From a virus, in the IMG/VR virus record IMGVR_UViG_3300036398_002458, positions 1 through 63,768 of that record: a stretch of DNA of 63,768 nt; one strand, 5' to 3'. The notes beneath the pieces are model-generated. The model did no database searches. It worked only from the letters and a program-made list of their open reading frames with translations, and was not told where the DNA came from. Shown here piece after piece: positions 34,592-41,004 of this stretch (the first letter of the stretch is position 1; each line of letters begins with the position of its first letter). The position numbers and the translations under genes are program-made.

Positions 34592-35202
34592 ACGGTTTCT
34601 CCTTCGATTTCAAACTTCACTTCGTTGATCTCGCACGACTCTATGAAATACTCCTCGGACGAGATGTGGTCCCACTCCGACCGCAACGCGTCGAGCAGAA
34701 CGTCGGCTTTTTCTTGTGCGAACTCCCGCACCACTTCCTCGATGCGGGACTCTCGCCACTGGTCGTCTAGCAGTTCTTCCCAAGTCTCTTCGTCCAACTC
34801 GGAGAAGATTCCGCGCGGCGCCATGAAGCGGGTGTTTTCCTGAATGTCTACCTCCAGGGTCTTGTTCCGCCATCCAGTCAGATACACCCGTGCCCACGAG
34901 CGATCGTGCTCCACAGCGATGTACAAAGCCGGGTAGCGTTCGTCCAGCCCCTTGCGCTTCATGAAGGGAGCGAGGTGAAACGAGCCCTGCCAAGCGGCAT
35001 CAGCGTGGCCGTAGTCGATGCCCTCGAACTGGATGTCCGCCACCTGCACTCCCAACTCGTCCATCTGCTGTTTGAAGTCGTCCTCCACCGTGTCCCACCA
35101 CTCGGGGTGAAGGCAGTTGTCGAGGAAGCCCTGATGCTCTTTCTCAAACCGCTTTGGGTCTAGCGTCTTGAGTTCGTGGATGTCTACTTCGCGTGTAGTC
35201 AT
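34588..35202 (-). CDS. Acidic protein of the MoxR/VWA island, unknown function
   Basis: 204 residues, strongly acidic, with many Trp (HPEWWDTVEDDF, AWQGSFHLAPF, WDHISSEEYF). It carries IQFEGIDYGHADAAWQGSF, seen as a conserved block in related phage proteins. No enzyme motif. Just upstream lies a perfect palindrome (35214-35228) and GGAG. Confidence 0.55.
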   Translation of the reverse strand: MTTREVDIHELKTLDPKRFEKEHQGFLDNCLHPEWWDTVEDDFKQQMDELGVQVADIQFEGIDYGHADAAWQGSFHLAPFMKRKGLDERYPALYIAVEHDRSWARVYLTGWRNKTLEVDIQENTRFMAPRGIFSELDEETWEELLDDQWRESRIEEVVREFAQEKADVLLDALRSEWDHISSEEYFIESCEINEVKFEIEGETV

Positions 35203-35213
35203 TTCATTTCTCC

Positions 35214-35228
35214 ATCTAAGGCTTAGAT
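35214..35228. promoter_or_regulatory. Palindromic element, copy 2 (perfect)
   Basis: ATCTAAGGCTTAGAT. It includes the stop of the VWA gene and lies directly before GGAGAAATG of the 34588-35202 gene. Confidence 0.75.
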
Positions 35229-36407
35229 GTCCAGGTGAATCGTGGTGCCGAACGGCGCCACAAGGTTAGAAGTCACAGCCCACAGGGTTGGGATGGTGGT
35301 GCGTCCCCAGTCCCCGACATACCCGTCGGTGAACTGCACGATGGCCTGGGGAGCCAAACTTTTTTCTTTCAAGTAATCAAACAACACCGACCCGTCGGTG
35401 CCGCCGCCACCCTTGATCTTCAGGTCCTGCACGGCGAACTGACCATCCTCGAAAGTTTGATGCCCGGCCACCTCGGTGTCCCAATAGATCACGTGGACCT
35501 TGCCCGGCTTGACCTGTTCGATGATGGTGCGCAACTCCGAAACGAACCGCGTCATTTCATCGCCGCCGAAAACCGAGCCGGAGGTATCGAACCCGATCAC
35601 CAACTCGGTGATAGTGATGCCCTGCATGGACGGCATGTAGATGTCGTCGGCCAAGAACCTACGGTTGGGCTTGCGCCACGTGGACTCGTCGCGTCCCTGG
35701 CACATCTCTTGGATGAACTCACGCAACGCCTTGCGCCAGTCAACCTTGGGTGCAAGCAAGTCGCCGAAGATACCGTCGGCCATGCCCGCGCCCTTGCCTG
35801 CCAACTTCTGACGCAACATCTCGCCCTGGCGCACGGCACGTGCGATCTCCTGGGCTTGTGCTTCTGCGGCTTTCTTGGCCTCATCGCCACCGTCCCTGGC
35901 GTTCTCCCAGTCGTGCGTGTCGAGCCCGCCATCGCCGTCCCCATCGCCGCTCTCGCCCCCATCAGGCGGCGGGTTCTTCTTCAGGTCGTCGAAGATCTGA
36001 CGCACCGACCAGCCCCGGTACTTCTCGTCGGGCTTGATGCCGATCTTGGGCATGCGGATGAACCCCTCGCCCGCATCCATGTCCACGAGTGCGAGGTTGA
36101 CAAAGTAGTCGGCGGCTACGTTGGCAAGGTGCGGGTCCTCGTCGTGCAGGTCCTGCCACGTGTGCAGGTGGCGATACGCCTTGTGCGTGGCCTCGTGCAA
36201 CACCACGAAGCGCAACTCCGGGTCGGTCGGCATGTACTGCTTCATGAACTCGGGGTTGTACTTCACGTCCCAACCATTCGTGGCGGCGGTGGGCACCTCG
36301 TCGGTGACCTCGACCTTGCCGCATGCCAGGACCCCGGCATACACGCATGCCTTCTTGTGTTGCATGATGGCGATGTGCGCCTTGCGGATACGATCAATCG
36401 GTTCCAT
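35223..36407 (-). CDS. VWA-domain metallopeptidase-like protein (DUF2201 type)
   Basis: 394 residues. The N-terminal part carries a zincin motif H71-E-A-T-H75. A glycine/aspartate-rich linker follows (about 147-165). The C-terminal half is a von Willebrand A domain with MIDAS residues D274-T-S276-G-S278, a GGGGTDGS loop and FTDGYVGDW. This two-domain layout is the usual partner of MoxR-type AAA+ ATPases, comparable to the CobT/CobS pair. It may be a chaperone- or protease-like complex. Its stop sits inside one palindrome and another lies just upstream of its ribosome site. Confidence 0.8.
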   Translation of the reverse strand: MEPIDRIRKAHIAIMQHKKACVYAGVLACGKVEVTDEVPTAATNGWDVKYNPEFMKQYMPTDPELRFVVLHEATHKAYRHLHTWQDLHDEDPHLANVAADYFVNLALVDMDAGEGFIRMPKIGIKPDEKYRGWSVRQIFDDLKKNPPPDGGESGDGDGDGGLDTHDWENARDGGDEAKKAAEAQAQEIARAVRQGEMLRQKLAGKGAGMADGIFGDLLAPKVDWRKALREFIQEMCQGRDESTWRKPNRRFLADDIYMPSMQGITITELVIGFDTSGSVFGGDEMTRFVSELRTIIEQVKPGKVHVIYWDTEVAGHQTFEDGQFAVQDLKIKGGGGTDGSVLFDYLKEKSLAPQAIVQFTDGYVGDWGRTTIPTLWAVTSNLVAPFGTTIHLDI

Positions 36408-36423
36408 GGTTTCTCCTGTTGTG

Positions 36424-36438
36424 ATCTAAGGCTTAGAT
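36424..36438. promoter_or_regulatory. Palindromic element, copy 3 (perfect)
   Basis: Between the small 36446-36613 gene and the VWA gene. On the minus strand it is followed by CACAACAGGAGAAACC and then the ATG at 36407. Nearly the same leader follows copy 5. Confidence 0.75.
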
Positions 36439-36445
36439 GTTGTGG

Positions 36446-36613
36446 CTACTTGATTCCCCTGCCTATGAAGGCAGTCTGGATACGGTGCGCATCACGGGAT
36501 TCGACGTGGTTCTTCATGGGTGGGGTGTATGCCTTGCTGATGCGAGCAGGGCTCCAGTCCTTGTGCAAGCGCACACGGCGCGTTCCGTTGCTGAGGTATT
36601 CGATGACTAGCAT
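36446..36613 (-). CDS. Small basic protein between MoxR and VWA genes
   Basis: 55 residues from the ATG at 36613, preceded by AAGGGGG. MLVIEYLSNGTRRVRLHKDW, then SPARISKAYTPPMKNHVESR. It is basic and probably beta-rich. It lies 10 bp after the MoxR stop and before a palindrome at 36424. Not recognised. Confidence 0.5.
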   Translation of the reverse strand: MLVIEYLSNGTRRVRLHKDWSPARISKAYTPPMKNHVESRDAHRIQTAFIGRGIK

Positions 36614-36623
36614 GGCGGCCCCC

Positions 36624-37685
36624 TTAGAAATACTTGCCCAACTTAGCGGCGGCTGCGGTGAAGCGGCGGTTCTTGCACGCCATCGCCACCTTGGACTTGT
36701 TGCCCGCAAGTGAGGATACGAACAGCGAGTAGGCTTCGAACGACGTGATGCGTTCGGCGTACACCATGACTGCATCGAGATCGTCCTCGGTCACACGGTT
36801 GGCAAGCATGAAGGCCAGGATAAACATGGCACCCACGGCGTCCTCTTTCGGAACCTTGGTCTTGTGCGGATCCTTGACGATGTTCTCGTACAGGGGCAGG
36901 GAGTCAGCGAGGTTGACCAAAGCCACCATGAGTTGCGCCGCCGACTCGCCGATCGTGCCTGCTAAAGCCGGCAAAAATGCGTCCCCCAAAACAGACCTTT
37001 GTTTCACGATGTTCGATCCACGCTCCATGGAACGCGGTGAGCAGAAGGTCCGCGTGTTGCCAGTCAGGGGGTTGAAGATGTACGGGTTCTTCTCGTTGCG
37101 ACCCAGGTCGGTGTAGCACTGGAACACCTCGGGGTTTTGCTTGGCGAACGCCATCATCTCGGGGGCGATGTCGTTGTCCGCCGCCCAGTGCAACCACTCG
37201 TCAGCGGTGGGGTTGGCCACCACGAGTTCAGTCATGCGGTTGTAGGCATGCGCCGGGATGTTGTCGCCCACCCCGTCGGTGTCGAGGTTTGTGGTTGCGA
37301 TGACGATCGACCCGGTAGTCAGGCCACGGTCAGCGATGCGCTTCTCGTTGACGAGCGGCAACAGCATGTTCAGCACAGGGCGGGACGCCTTGCCCAACTC
37401 GTCAAGCATGATGAGCAGGGGGCGGTTGCTGCCGTTGGCAAGCCCGAAGCGGGCGTTCGGTGCGTAGTTGGTAACCATGGCTTCGCGGTCGATGACGGGC
37501 ATGCCCAGGTCACCGAGGTCAAGGTTAGCCACGTCGATATAGCAGGGGATGTAGTCCGGCAGTTCCTTGGCGAGCATGGTCAGGATCGCTGACTTGCCCA
37601 CACCGGGTTGGCCCCGCAGGATCACGGTGTTGGTGGTGCCGACGGCACGGATCACGGTAGCGGCTTGGTTCAGATTGACTTTCAT
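36624..37685 (-). CDS. MoxR/CobS-like AAA+ ATPase
   Basis: 353 residues. Walker A GQPGVGKS (25-32), Walker B LLIMLDE (90-96), sensor-1 N133 in ATTNLDTDGVG, and a following helical lid. Sequence order fits the MoxR/CobS branch, which remodels or activates VWA-domain partners. The partner is encoded next in the operon (35223-36407), with DUF3150 after it. CobS-like ATPases occur in some phages, but a role in cobalamin synthesis is unlikely without other pathway genes. Confidence 0.85.
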   Translation of the reverse strand: MKVNLNQAATVIRAVGTTNTVILRGQPGVGKSAILTMLAKELPDYIPCYIDVANLDLGDLGMPVIDREAMVTNYAPNARFGLANGSNRPLLIMLDELGKASRPVLNMLLPLVNEKRIADRGLTTGSIVIATTNLDTDGVGDNIPAHAYNRMTELVVANPTADEWLHWAADNDIAPEMMAFAKQNPEVFQCYTDLGRNEKNPYIFNPLTGNTRTFCSPRSMERGSNIVKQRSVLGDAFLPALAGTIGESAAQLMVALVNLADSLPLYENIVKDPHKTKVPKEDAVGAMFILAFMLANRVTEDDLDAVMVYAERITSFEAYSLFVSSLAGNKSKVAMACKNRRFTAAAAKLGKYF

Positions 37686-37705
37686 GATGGGTTCCTATTG
37701 CGTTG

Positions 37706-37720
37706 ATCTAAGGCTTAGAT
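37706..37720. promoter_or_regulatory. Palindromic element, copy 4 (perfect)
   Basis: In the 74-bp gap between the 37760-38533 gene and the MoxR gene, about 20 bp upstream of the MoxR start. Confidence 0.75.
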
Positions 37721-37759
37721 GTTGATGAGTGATTTTGCTTTGGTTGGCTTACGGATGGT

Positions 37760-38533
37760 TTACTTGGTCGGGGTGGGTGCGGTTACGGTCTCATACAGAT
37801 CCTCCTTGGCGGCTTTCATGATGGCGGTCCACGCTTGGCCTGCCGGGAGTTTGGTGTACTCGTAGGAGCGGCTTGCCCAGTTGAACCCGTGGGTGAACGC
37901 ATACCTGCGGATGATGCCCGGCCAGTTGTGGCTCCGGTCAGGGTTGGTGAGGATGTCGCGCAGTTGCGGGGCGATGCGCCCACCTGCGTTTTGCCACCCT
38001 ACGTCGTCGGACGTAGCGGCGGCATGCAGGAGTTTGAACACGTCCTTGAACCCGGACGCCTTGACTCCATCGTGCAGTTCCTTGGTTTCGCTCTTGTCGA
38101 TGCGCTTGGCTTCGAAGGGCTTGGGTTGAGAAAGTAACTCCCCGGACGATGAGAATGAAATTCCATCGTAGTACCGATACTCCTTGCCGTTGACGCTCAC
38201 GATCGGTTGGTTCTTGCTGAACTTGACGCCGTTGTAGACCGACACGCGAAGCCCGGCGTCGTGGAAGAAAGCACCAAACGCATCGTTCATGCAGATGCGG
38301 GTGGTCGGGGAGCGGAACCAGTTGTCGCAGTTGAGGACGAAGGAATCGTCGGGCTGCACGGTGATGACGTCGGTGTTGTGGAAGCGCACGGCCATGTTGC
38401 CCACGGCAGTCTCGCGCACCCTCTCGTGGTTGCGCCCACGGCGAGAGCCGTCGAGCGGCGCCGTGCCTTTGTGCTTGCCGCGCTTGTACATGTGGCGGGC
38501 TACGTGAAGTTGCATTGCGGTGTAGACAGTCAT
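37760..38533 (-). CDS. Conserved hypothetical protein
   Basis: 257 residues. The N-terminus is basic (HMYKRGKHKGTAPLDGSRRGRNHERVRET). It is followed by a folded core with FHNTDVITVQPDDSF, NCDNWFRSPTTRICMNDAFG and a C-terminal helical part ending APTPTK. It is the first large gene of the MoxR/VWA island and is preceded by GGAG and a palindrome (38552-38566). No motif is recognised. Confidence 0.6.
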   Translation of the reverse strand: MTVYTAMQLHVARHMYKRGKHKGTAPLDGSRRGRNHERVRETAVGNMAVRFHNTDVITVQPDDSFVLNCDNWFRSPTTRICMNDAFGAFFHDAGLRVSVYNGVKFSKNQPIVSVNGKEYRYYDGISFSSSGELLSQPKPFEAKRIDKSETKELHDGVKASGFKDVFKLLHAAATSDDVGWQNAGGRIAPQLRDILTNPDRSHNWPGIIRRYAFTHGFNWASRSYEYTKLPAGQAWTAIMKAAKEDLYETVTAPTPTK

Positions 38534-38551
38534 TTGGTTTCTCCGGTTGTG

Positions 38552-38566
38552 ATCTAAGGCTTAGAT
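38552..38566. promoter_or_regulatory. Palindromic element, copy 5 (perfect)
   Basis: Contains the stop of the zinc-ribbon gene. On the minus strand it is followed by CACAACCGGAGAAACC and then the ATG at 38533, the same leader as copy 3. Confidence 0.75.
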
Positions 38567-38767
38567 GGTTCGCTTGGGGTTGAGTTGGGACAGCAGTGCG
38601 GTGTCGGTGAAGAGCATGTAGTTGGACTTGTTGAGGGGCGCCACGCACCAGTGGCGGCGTTCCTCCTTGGCTTGTTCGTCGCCGCACTCCAGGCAGATGG
38701 GCTTGATGGCCGCCCGTTCGGGCGGGTCGATCTCATGGCCGCAGATGCGGCACTTGGGTATGGTCAT
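38561..38767 (-). CDS. Small zinc-ribbon protein
   Basis: 68 residues. CRICGHEID at 6-14 and CLECGDEQ at about 25-32 give a four-cysteine zinc ribbon like that of DksA/TraR-type proteins, followed by RRHWCVAPLNKSNYMLF. It could bind RNA polymerase or nucleic acid. The stop lies in a palindrome (38552-38566). Starts 1 bp after the upstream stop. Confidence 0.6.
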   Translation of the reverse strand: MTIPKCRICGHEIDPPERAAIKPICLECGDEQAKEERRHWCVAPLNKSNYMLFTDTALLSQLNPKRTI

Positions 38768-38768
38768 T

Positions 38769-38981
38769 TCAGTCCTCCAGTTGGGTTATCACGGCGTCGA
38801 TCCGGGCCATCTGATCGGCCAACACCTTGGCCTTGAACGCGTACCAACCTTCGGGCAGGTCGGCGTCGCCGTAGCGGTCCTGCATGTACCCGTCGAGCGG
38901 TGTGCGTACGTTGCGCCATTCGCGCAGGATCGTGAGCAGGGTGTACGCCGTGTCCGGCGTCAGGTTCAGACTGGTTTTCAT
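38769..38981 (-). CDS. Small protein, first gene of the leftward operon
   Basis: 70 residues (MKTSLNLTPDTAYTLLTILREW...LADQMARIDAVITQLED), helical. GGAG precedes the ATG at 38981. It is the first open frame downstream of the control hub. A palindrome and a candidate promoter lie within 62 bp upstream. Function unknown. Confidence 0.55.
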   Translation of the reverse strand: MKTSLNLTPDTAYTLLTILREWRNVRTPLDGYMQDRYGDADLPEGWYAFKAKVLADQMARIDAVITQLED

Positions 38982-39007
38982 GTGGTTTCTCCAGGTTGGG
39001 CCCCGCC

Positions 39008-39022
39008 ATCTAAGGCTTAGAT
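39008..39022. promoter_or_regulatory. Palindromic element, copy 6 (perfect, extended stem)
   Basis: CATCTAAGGCTTAGATG flanked by CCCCG and CGGGG, giving a longer imperfect hairpin. It lies 27 bp upstream of the first leftward gene and could overlap the -10 of a promoter. Confidence 0.75.
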
Positions 39023-39043
39023 GACGGGGGTTTGGGTTGTTAA
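39016..39043 (-). promoter_or_regulatory. Candidate leftward promoter overlapping palindrome copy 6
   Basis: On the minus strand: -35 TTAACA (39043-39038), 16-bp spacer, and -10-like TCTAAG (39021-39016) inside the palindrome. The upstream block ATCTAAC/AAACACTT/ACAACCCA is shared almost exactly with the promoter at 40949-40977. The -10 is weak. If real, anything bound to the palindrome would block it. Confidence 0.4.
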
Positions 39044-39059
39044 GTGTTTGGTTAGATGT

Positions 39060-39392
39060 TTGGGTGTTGTTGAGTGCGATAGGACGTGTCAGCGTGGCAT
39101 CTCCCGCATCACTGCGGCTCCACGCTCAAGGGAACGTACCGGTTTCCCGGCATAGGTTCCCATCCATTTAGGCACTATGCGTCGGCTTTGCATCACGCTA
39201 TCCCCGTTCGGAGCCGGGCAGGGCTCACTACTCTACGGGTACACCACGGATGCACCGGACTGACTACCGGACGCCTTCTCGCGCAGGGAGGTTACTTGGA
39301 TGTACCGGGCGTCTCACGACGTGGACCGGGCTAGCCTATCTTTCACCTATGGCGCTTCTGCCATGTGGCAGCGGCGGTTTGTTTGCCCCGGC
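39060..39392 (-). ncRNA. Candidate structured RNA between two palindromes
   Basis: About 330 bp with no convincing gene. Read on the minus strand it forms several clean hairpins: CCGCA-GTGA-TGCGG (39104-39117) nested in AGCGTGG/CCACGCT (39091-39126); CCGG-GAAA-CCGG (39139-39150); GCATAG/CTATGC (39150-39180); and CGTC-GTGA-GACG (39310-39321). Three have GNRA tetraloops only on this strand, which fixes the orientation. It does not match tRNA, tmRNA, RNase P or the group I core as I know them. An open frame at 39086-39334 on the plus strand has no ribosome site and looks accidental. Confidence 0.45.
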
Positions 39393-39407
39393 ATCTAAGG
39401 CTTAGAT
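39393..39407. promoter_or_regulatory. Palindromic element, copy 7 (perfect, extended stem)
   Basis: CATCTAAGGCTTAGATG flanked by CCCG and CGGG, again extending the stem. It forms the upstream boundary of the candidate structured RNA; copy 6 forms the downstream boundary. Confidence 0.75.
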
Positions 39408-39412
39408 GACGG

Positions 39413-39577
39413 GACGGGTCAGCGGATTGTTAAGGAGCGCGGGTTGGCATGGGGTAGGGGAAATGGCAACCGCATCGGAGATCGCAGGGCGAAGTCCGAC
39501 TGAACCCTTATTATGCCTGAAAGCGGGGCGTTTGTCAAGTCTCCAGAAAATGTTTTGGAGAGTGAGATTGGAGGGGG
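39413..39577. other. Intergenic, no feature seen
   Basis: 165 bp between palindrome copy 7 and the iteron region. It contains TCCAAAACATTTTCTGGA-type short inverted sequence near 39540-39560 and a second TTAACA on the minus strand near 39430. No gene is supported. Confidence 0.4.
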
Positions 39578-40022
39578 TTGTAACGGATGTAACGAAATTG
39601 GCGAGGTTGTAACGAAATTCGCGTAACAACACTAACCCTTAGGGGGACAATGAATGGCGTGGTAGTGGGGGCTTACTTCAGGGGCGAAAATGGGGGGTGC
39701 AACGGTGTAACGCGGTTTTAGAGAGAGAAAGCGAAAAAACAAGAATTTTCGCTCAAAAAACAAGTCACCAAGGGTTTACACCTACAAAATGAGCGAAATT
39801 TGGGAATCATATAAAAATCCGCGTTACAGCGTTACATCCTATCTATCTATCTATTATGTAGTGTAGTAACAACACAAACACCTGCTTTTTCCTACGGGTT
39901 GCTACCTACTTTTGCTACATTTTGCAGCAACTCGGGGTGTTTTCGTTCGGGTTAACCCGAGGGTTAGTGTTGTAACGCCGATTTCGTTACATCGAGGCAA
40001 ATTTCGTTACATCCGTTACAAG
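39578..40022. other. Candidate replication origin: iterons in nested inverted repeats
   Basis: Left arm 39578-39644 and right arm 39957-40021 form an imperfect inverted repeat of about 65 bp; their first 22 bases match exactly when one is reversed. A second nested pair is at 39698-39717 and 39815-39835. GTAACG/CGTTAC occurs about ten times over the whole dyad. The centre is AT-rich, with (TATC)4 at 39840-39855 and a CGGGTTAACCCG palindrome at 39948-39959. No gene is present. An iteron origin bound by a phage initiator is the likeliest reading; a multi-operator control region is the alternative. Confidence 0.5.
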
Positions 40023-40025
40023 GTC

Positions 40026-40040
40026 ATCTAAGGCTTAGAT
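40026..40040. promoter_or_regulatory. Palindromic element, copy 8 (perfect)
   Basis: CATCTAAGGCTTAGATG, 4 bp from the right arm of the iteron inverted repeat and next to the 40062-40090 terminator. Confidence 0.75.
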
Positions 40041-40061
40041 GCGAAAGTGCTTGACGCCGCG

Positions 40062-40090
40062 CAAAAAAGCGCGCACACTACGTGTGCGCG
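40062..40090 (-). terminator. Intrinsic terminator, leftward
   Basis: Stem CGCGCACAC/GTGTGCGCG (9 bp, 3-base loop; 40070-40090) followed on the minus strand by C and TTTTTT. A strong rho-independent terminator. It would end any transcript coming from 40.1-40.3 kb before the iteron region. Confidence 0.75.
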
Positions 40091-40093
40091 GTC

Positions 40094-40108
40094 ATCTAAG
40101 GCTTAGAT
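40094..40108. promoter_or_regulatory. Palindromic element, copy 9 (perfect, extended stem)
   Basis: CATCTAAGGCTTAGATG with GCGG before it and CCGC after it, extending the stem through one bulged base. It lies directly upstream (leftward reading) of the 40062-40090 terminator. Confidence 0.75.
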
Positions 40109-40117
40109 GCCGCCCCT

Positions 40118-40268
40118 GCGTGATAGTGTCTAATCTTAGATGCGGCGGGGTCGGCCCGGCGATCTAAGATTAGATGCGGCGCTTCGCGCGCCTGCTCCCC
40201 CACGCGCCCTCTCGCTCACGCGCCTTCGGACTACTATCACGCAAACGTAGCGCAGGCTACGTTTGCGT
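40118..40268. repeat. Nested inverted repeats in the control hub
   Basis: TGCGTGATAGT (40118-40128) pairs with ACTATCACGCA (40232-40242). Overlapping its right end, ACGCAAACGTAGC (40239-40251) pairs perfectly with GCTACGTTTGCGT (40256-40268) around a 4-base loop. The outer loop encloses the two variant palindromes. No U-tract follows, so these are not simple terminators. Confidence 0.65.
40128..40175. promoter_or_regulatory. Two variant palindromes in inverted orientation
   Basis: GTCTAATCTTAGAT at 40128-40141 and ATCTAAGATTAGAT at 40162-40175. Each lacks one central base, and they are reverse complements of each other at 13 of 14 positions. Both are followed by GCGGCG. Confidence 0.6.
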
Positions 40269-40275
40269 AGGCAAC

Positions 40276-40298
40276 AAAAAAGCCCGCCGAGGCGGGCT
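40276..40298 (-). terminator. Intrinsic terminator of the 40329-40886 gene
   Basis: On the minus strand: AGCCCGC-CTCG-GCGGGCT followed by TTTTTT. It lies 30 bp downstream of the stop codon at 40329. A strong rho-independent terminator. Confidence 0.85.
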
Positions 40299-40328
40299 GT
40301 GGGGGCAAGGGGCCGAAGCCCCTGCTGA

Positions 40329-40886
40329 TCACTCTGCGGTTTCCTTGAACCCGTCCAGGGATTCGATCGCCACGTCCAAGACTTGCGCGGCGAACTCTGT
40401 CAGGCCGAGCATGCGGGCCTGGGCGATCGCCTTGGACAACGTTTTGTCCAGATCCTCGCGTGACGTGGACGTCACGGCGCCTGCCTTGCTCGCGCCACCC
40501 TTGCCCGCCTTGCCCCAGGGCAGGCCAAATTCCGGGCGATTCTTGATATCGGCGAACCATTCAACGCCGTGGTGCAAGGCGCGGGCGGCGCCCTGCGCAT
40601 ACTCTGTAACCGTGCTACGGTGCAACAGGCCGTCCGCAACAGCCCGGACAAACGCATCGGATTCCCGGATCGCCTTTTGCACGGCCTTGCAAGACTCTTG
40701 ATCCTTGCCGATGCCCGGGGCAACGCGCACCGCGTCAATGTATTGATTCATTGTGCGGGACAGTTGATCGGCAAAATTGGACGCGGCCTTGTCAAATTTC
40801 CCGTAGGATTTGACGATCGTCAGGGCAAATGGGTTGAAGGCCGGGGCGGTGACAGCGGGCTTCGTGGGGGTCTTGATAACTGACAT
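40329..40886 (-). CDS. Monocistronic hub protein, unknown function
   Basis: 185 residues from the ATG at 40886, chosen because AAAGGAAATCACC precedes it; a start 81 bp upstream overlaps the promoter. The N-terminus is Pro/Thr-rich (VIKTPTKPAVTAPAFNPFAL). The rest is helical, with SNFADQLSRTMNQYIDAVRV and TSREDLDKTLSKAIAQARML. It has its own promoter and terminator and sits alone beside the candidate origin, so it is probably expressed first. An early host-takeover or initiator protein is plausible; no family is recognised. Confidence 0.65.
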   Translation of the reverse strand: MSVIKTPTKPAVTAPAFNPFALTIVKSYGKFDKAASNFADQLSRTMNQYIDAVRVAPGIGKDQESCKAVQKAIRESDAFVRAVADGLLHRSTVTEYAQGAARALHHGVEWFADIKNRPEFGLPWGKAGKGGASKAGAVTSTSREDLDKTLSKAIAQARMLGLTEFAAQVLDVAIESLDGFKETAE

Positions 40887-40948
40887 GGTGATTTCCTTTG
40901 ATTGACGTTGATTGAATTGCCGATCGCGTGTCGCAATCGACAAGGCCG

Positions 40949-40977
40949 ATTGTGCATGGGTTCGCATGGGTTGTCAA
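40949..40977 (-). promoter_or_regulatory. Sigma-70-like promoter of the 40329-40886 gene
   Basis: On the minus strand: -35 TTGACA (40977-40972), 17-bp spacer, -10 CACAAT (40954-40949). The consensus -35 and ideal spacing make it convincing. A variant palindrome lies just upstream, and the flanking sequence is shared with 39016-39043. Confidence 0.7.
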
Positions 40978-40989
40978 GTGTTTAGTTAG

Positions 40990-41004
40990 ATCTAAGGGTT
41001 AGAT
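40990..41004. promoter_or_regulatory. Variant palindrome (one mismatch)
   Basis: ATCTAAGGGTTAGAT, 12 bp upstream of the -35 of the leftward promoter at 40949-40977. Confidence 0.6.

Noticed and set aside
35235-36713. 492-residue rightward frame opposite the VWA gene
   Set aside because: It spans two leftward genes and a palindrome, which makes no genetic sense; antisense composition.
36624-37685. Cobalamin biosynthesis by the CobS-like ATPase
   Set aside because: No other cobalt-insertion or corrin genes are present; the VWA/DUF3150 context fits a MoxR-type complex better.
39086-39334. 82-residue rightward frame in the candidate RNA
   Set aside because: No ribosome site, opposite to the surrounding transcription, and the sequence is better explained by hairpins.
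38552-40175. Repeated palindromes as a CRISPR array
   Set aside because: Spacing is irregular (tens to over a thousand bases), repeats are only 15-17 bp and genes lie between them; no cas genes.
40174-40701. 175-residue rightward frame over the terminators and the hub gene
   Set aside because: It crosses inverted repeats and a terminator, and is antisense to the gene with a good ribosome site.
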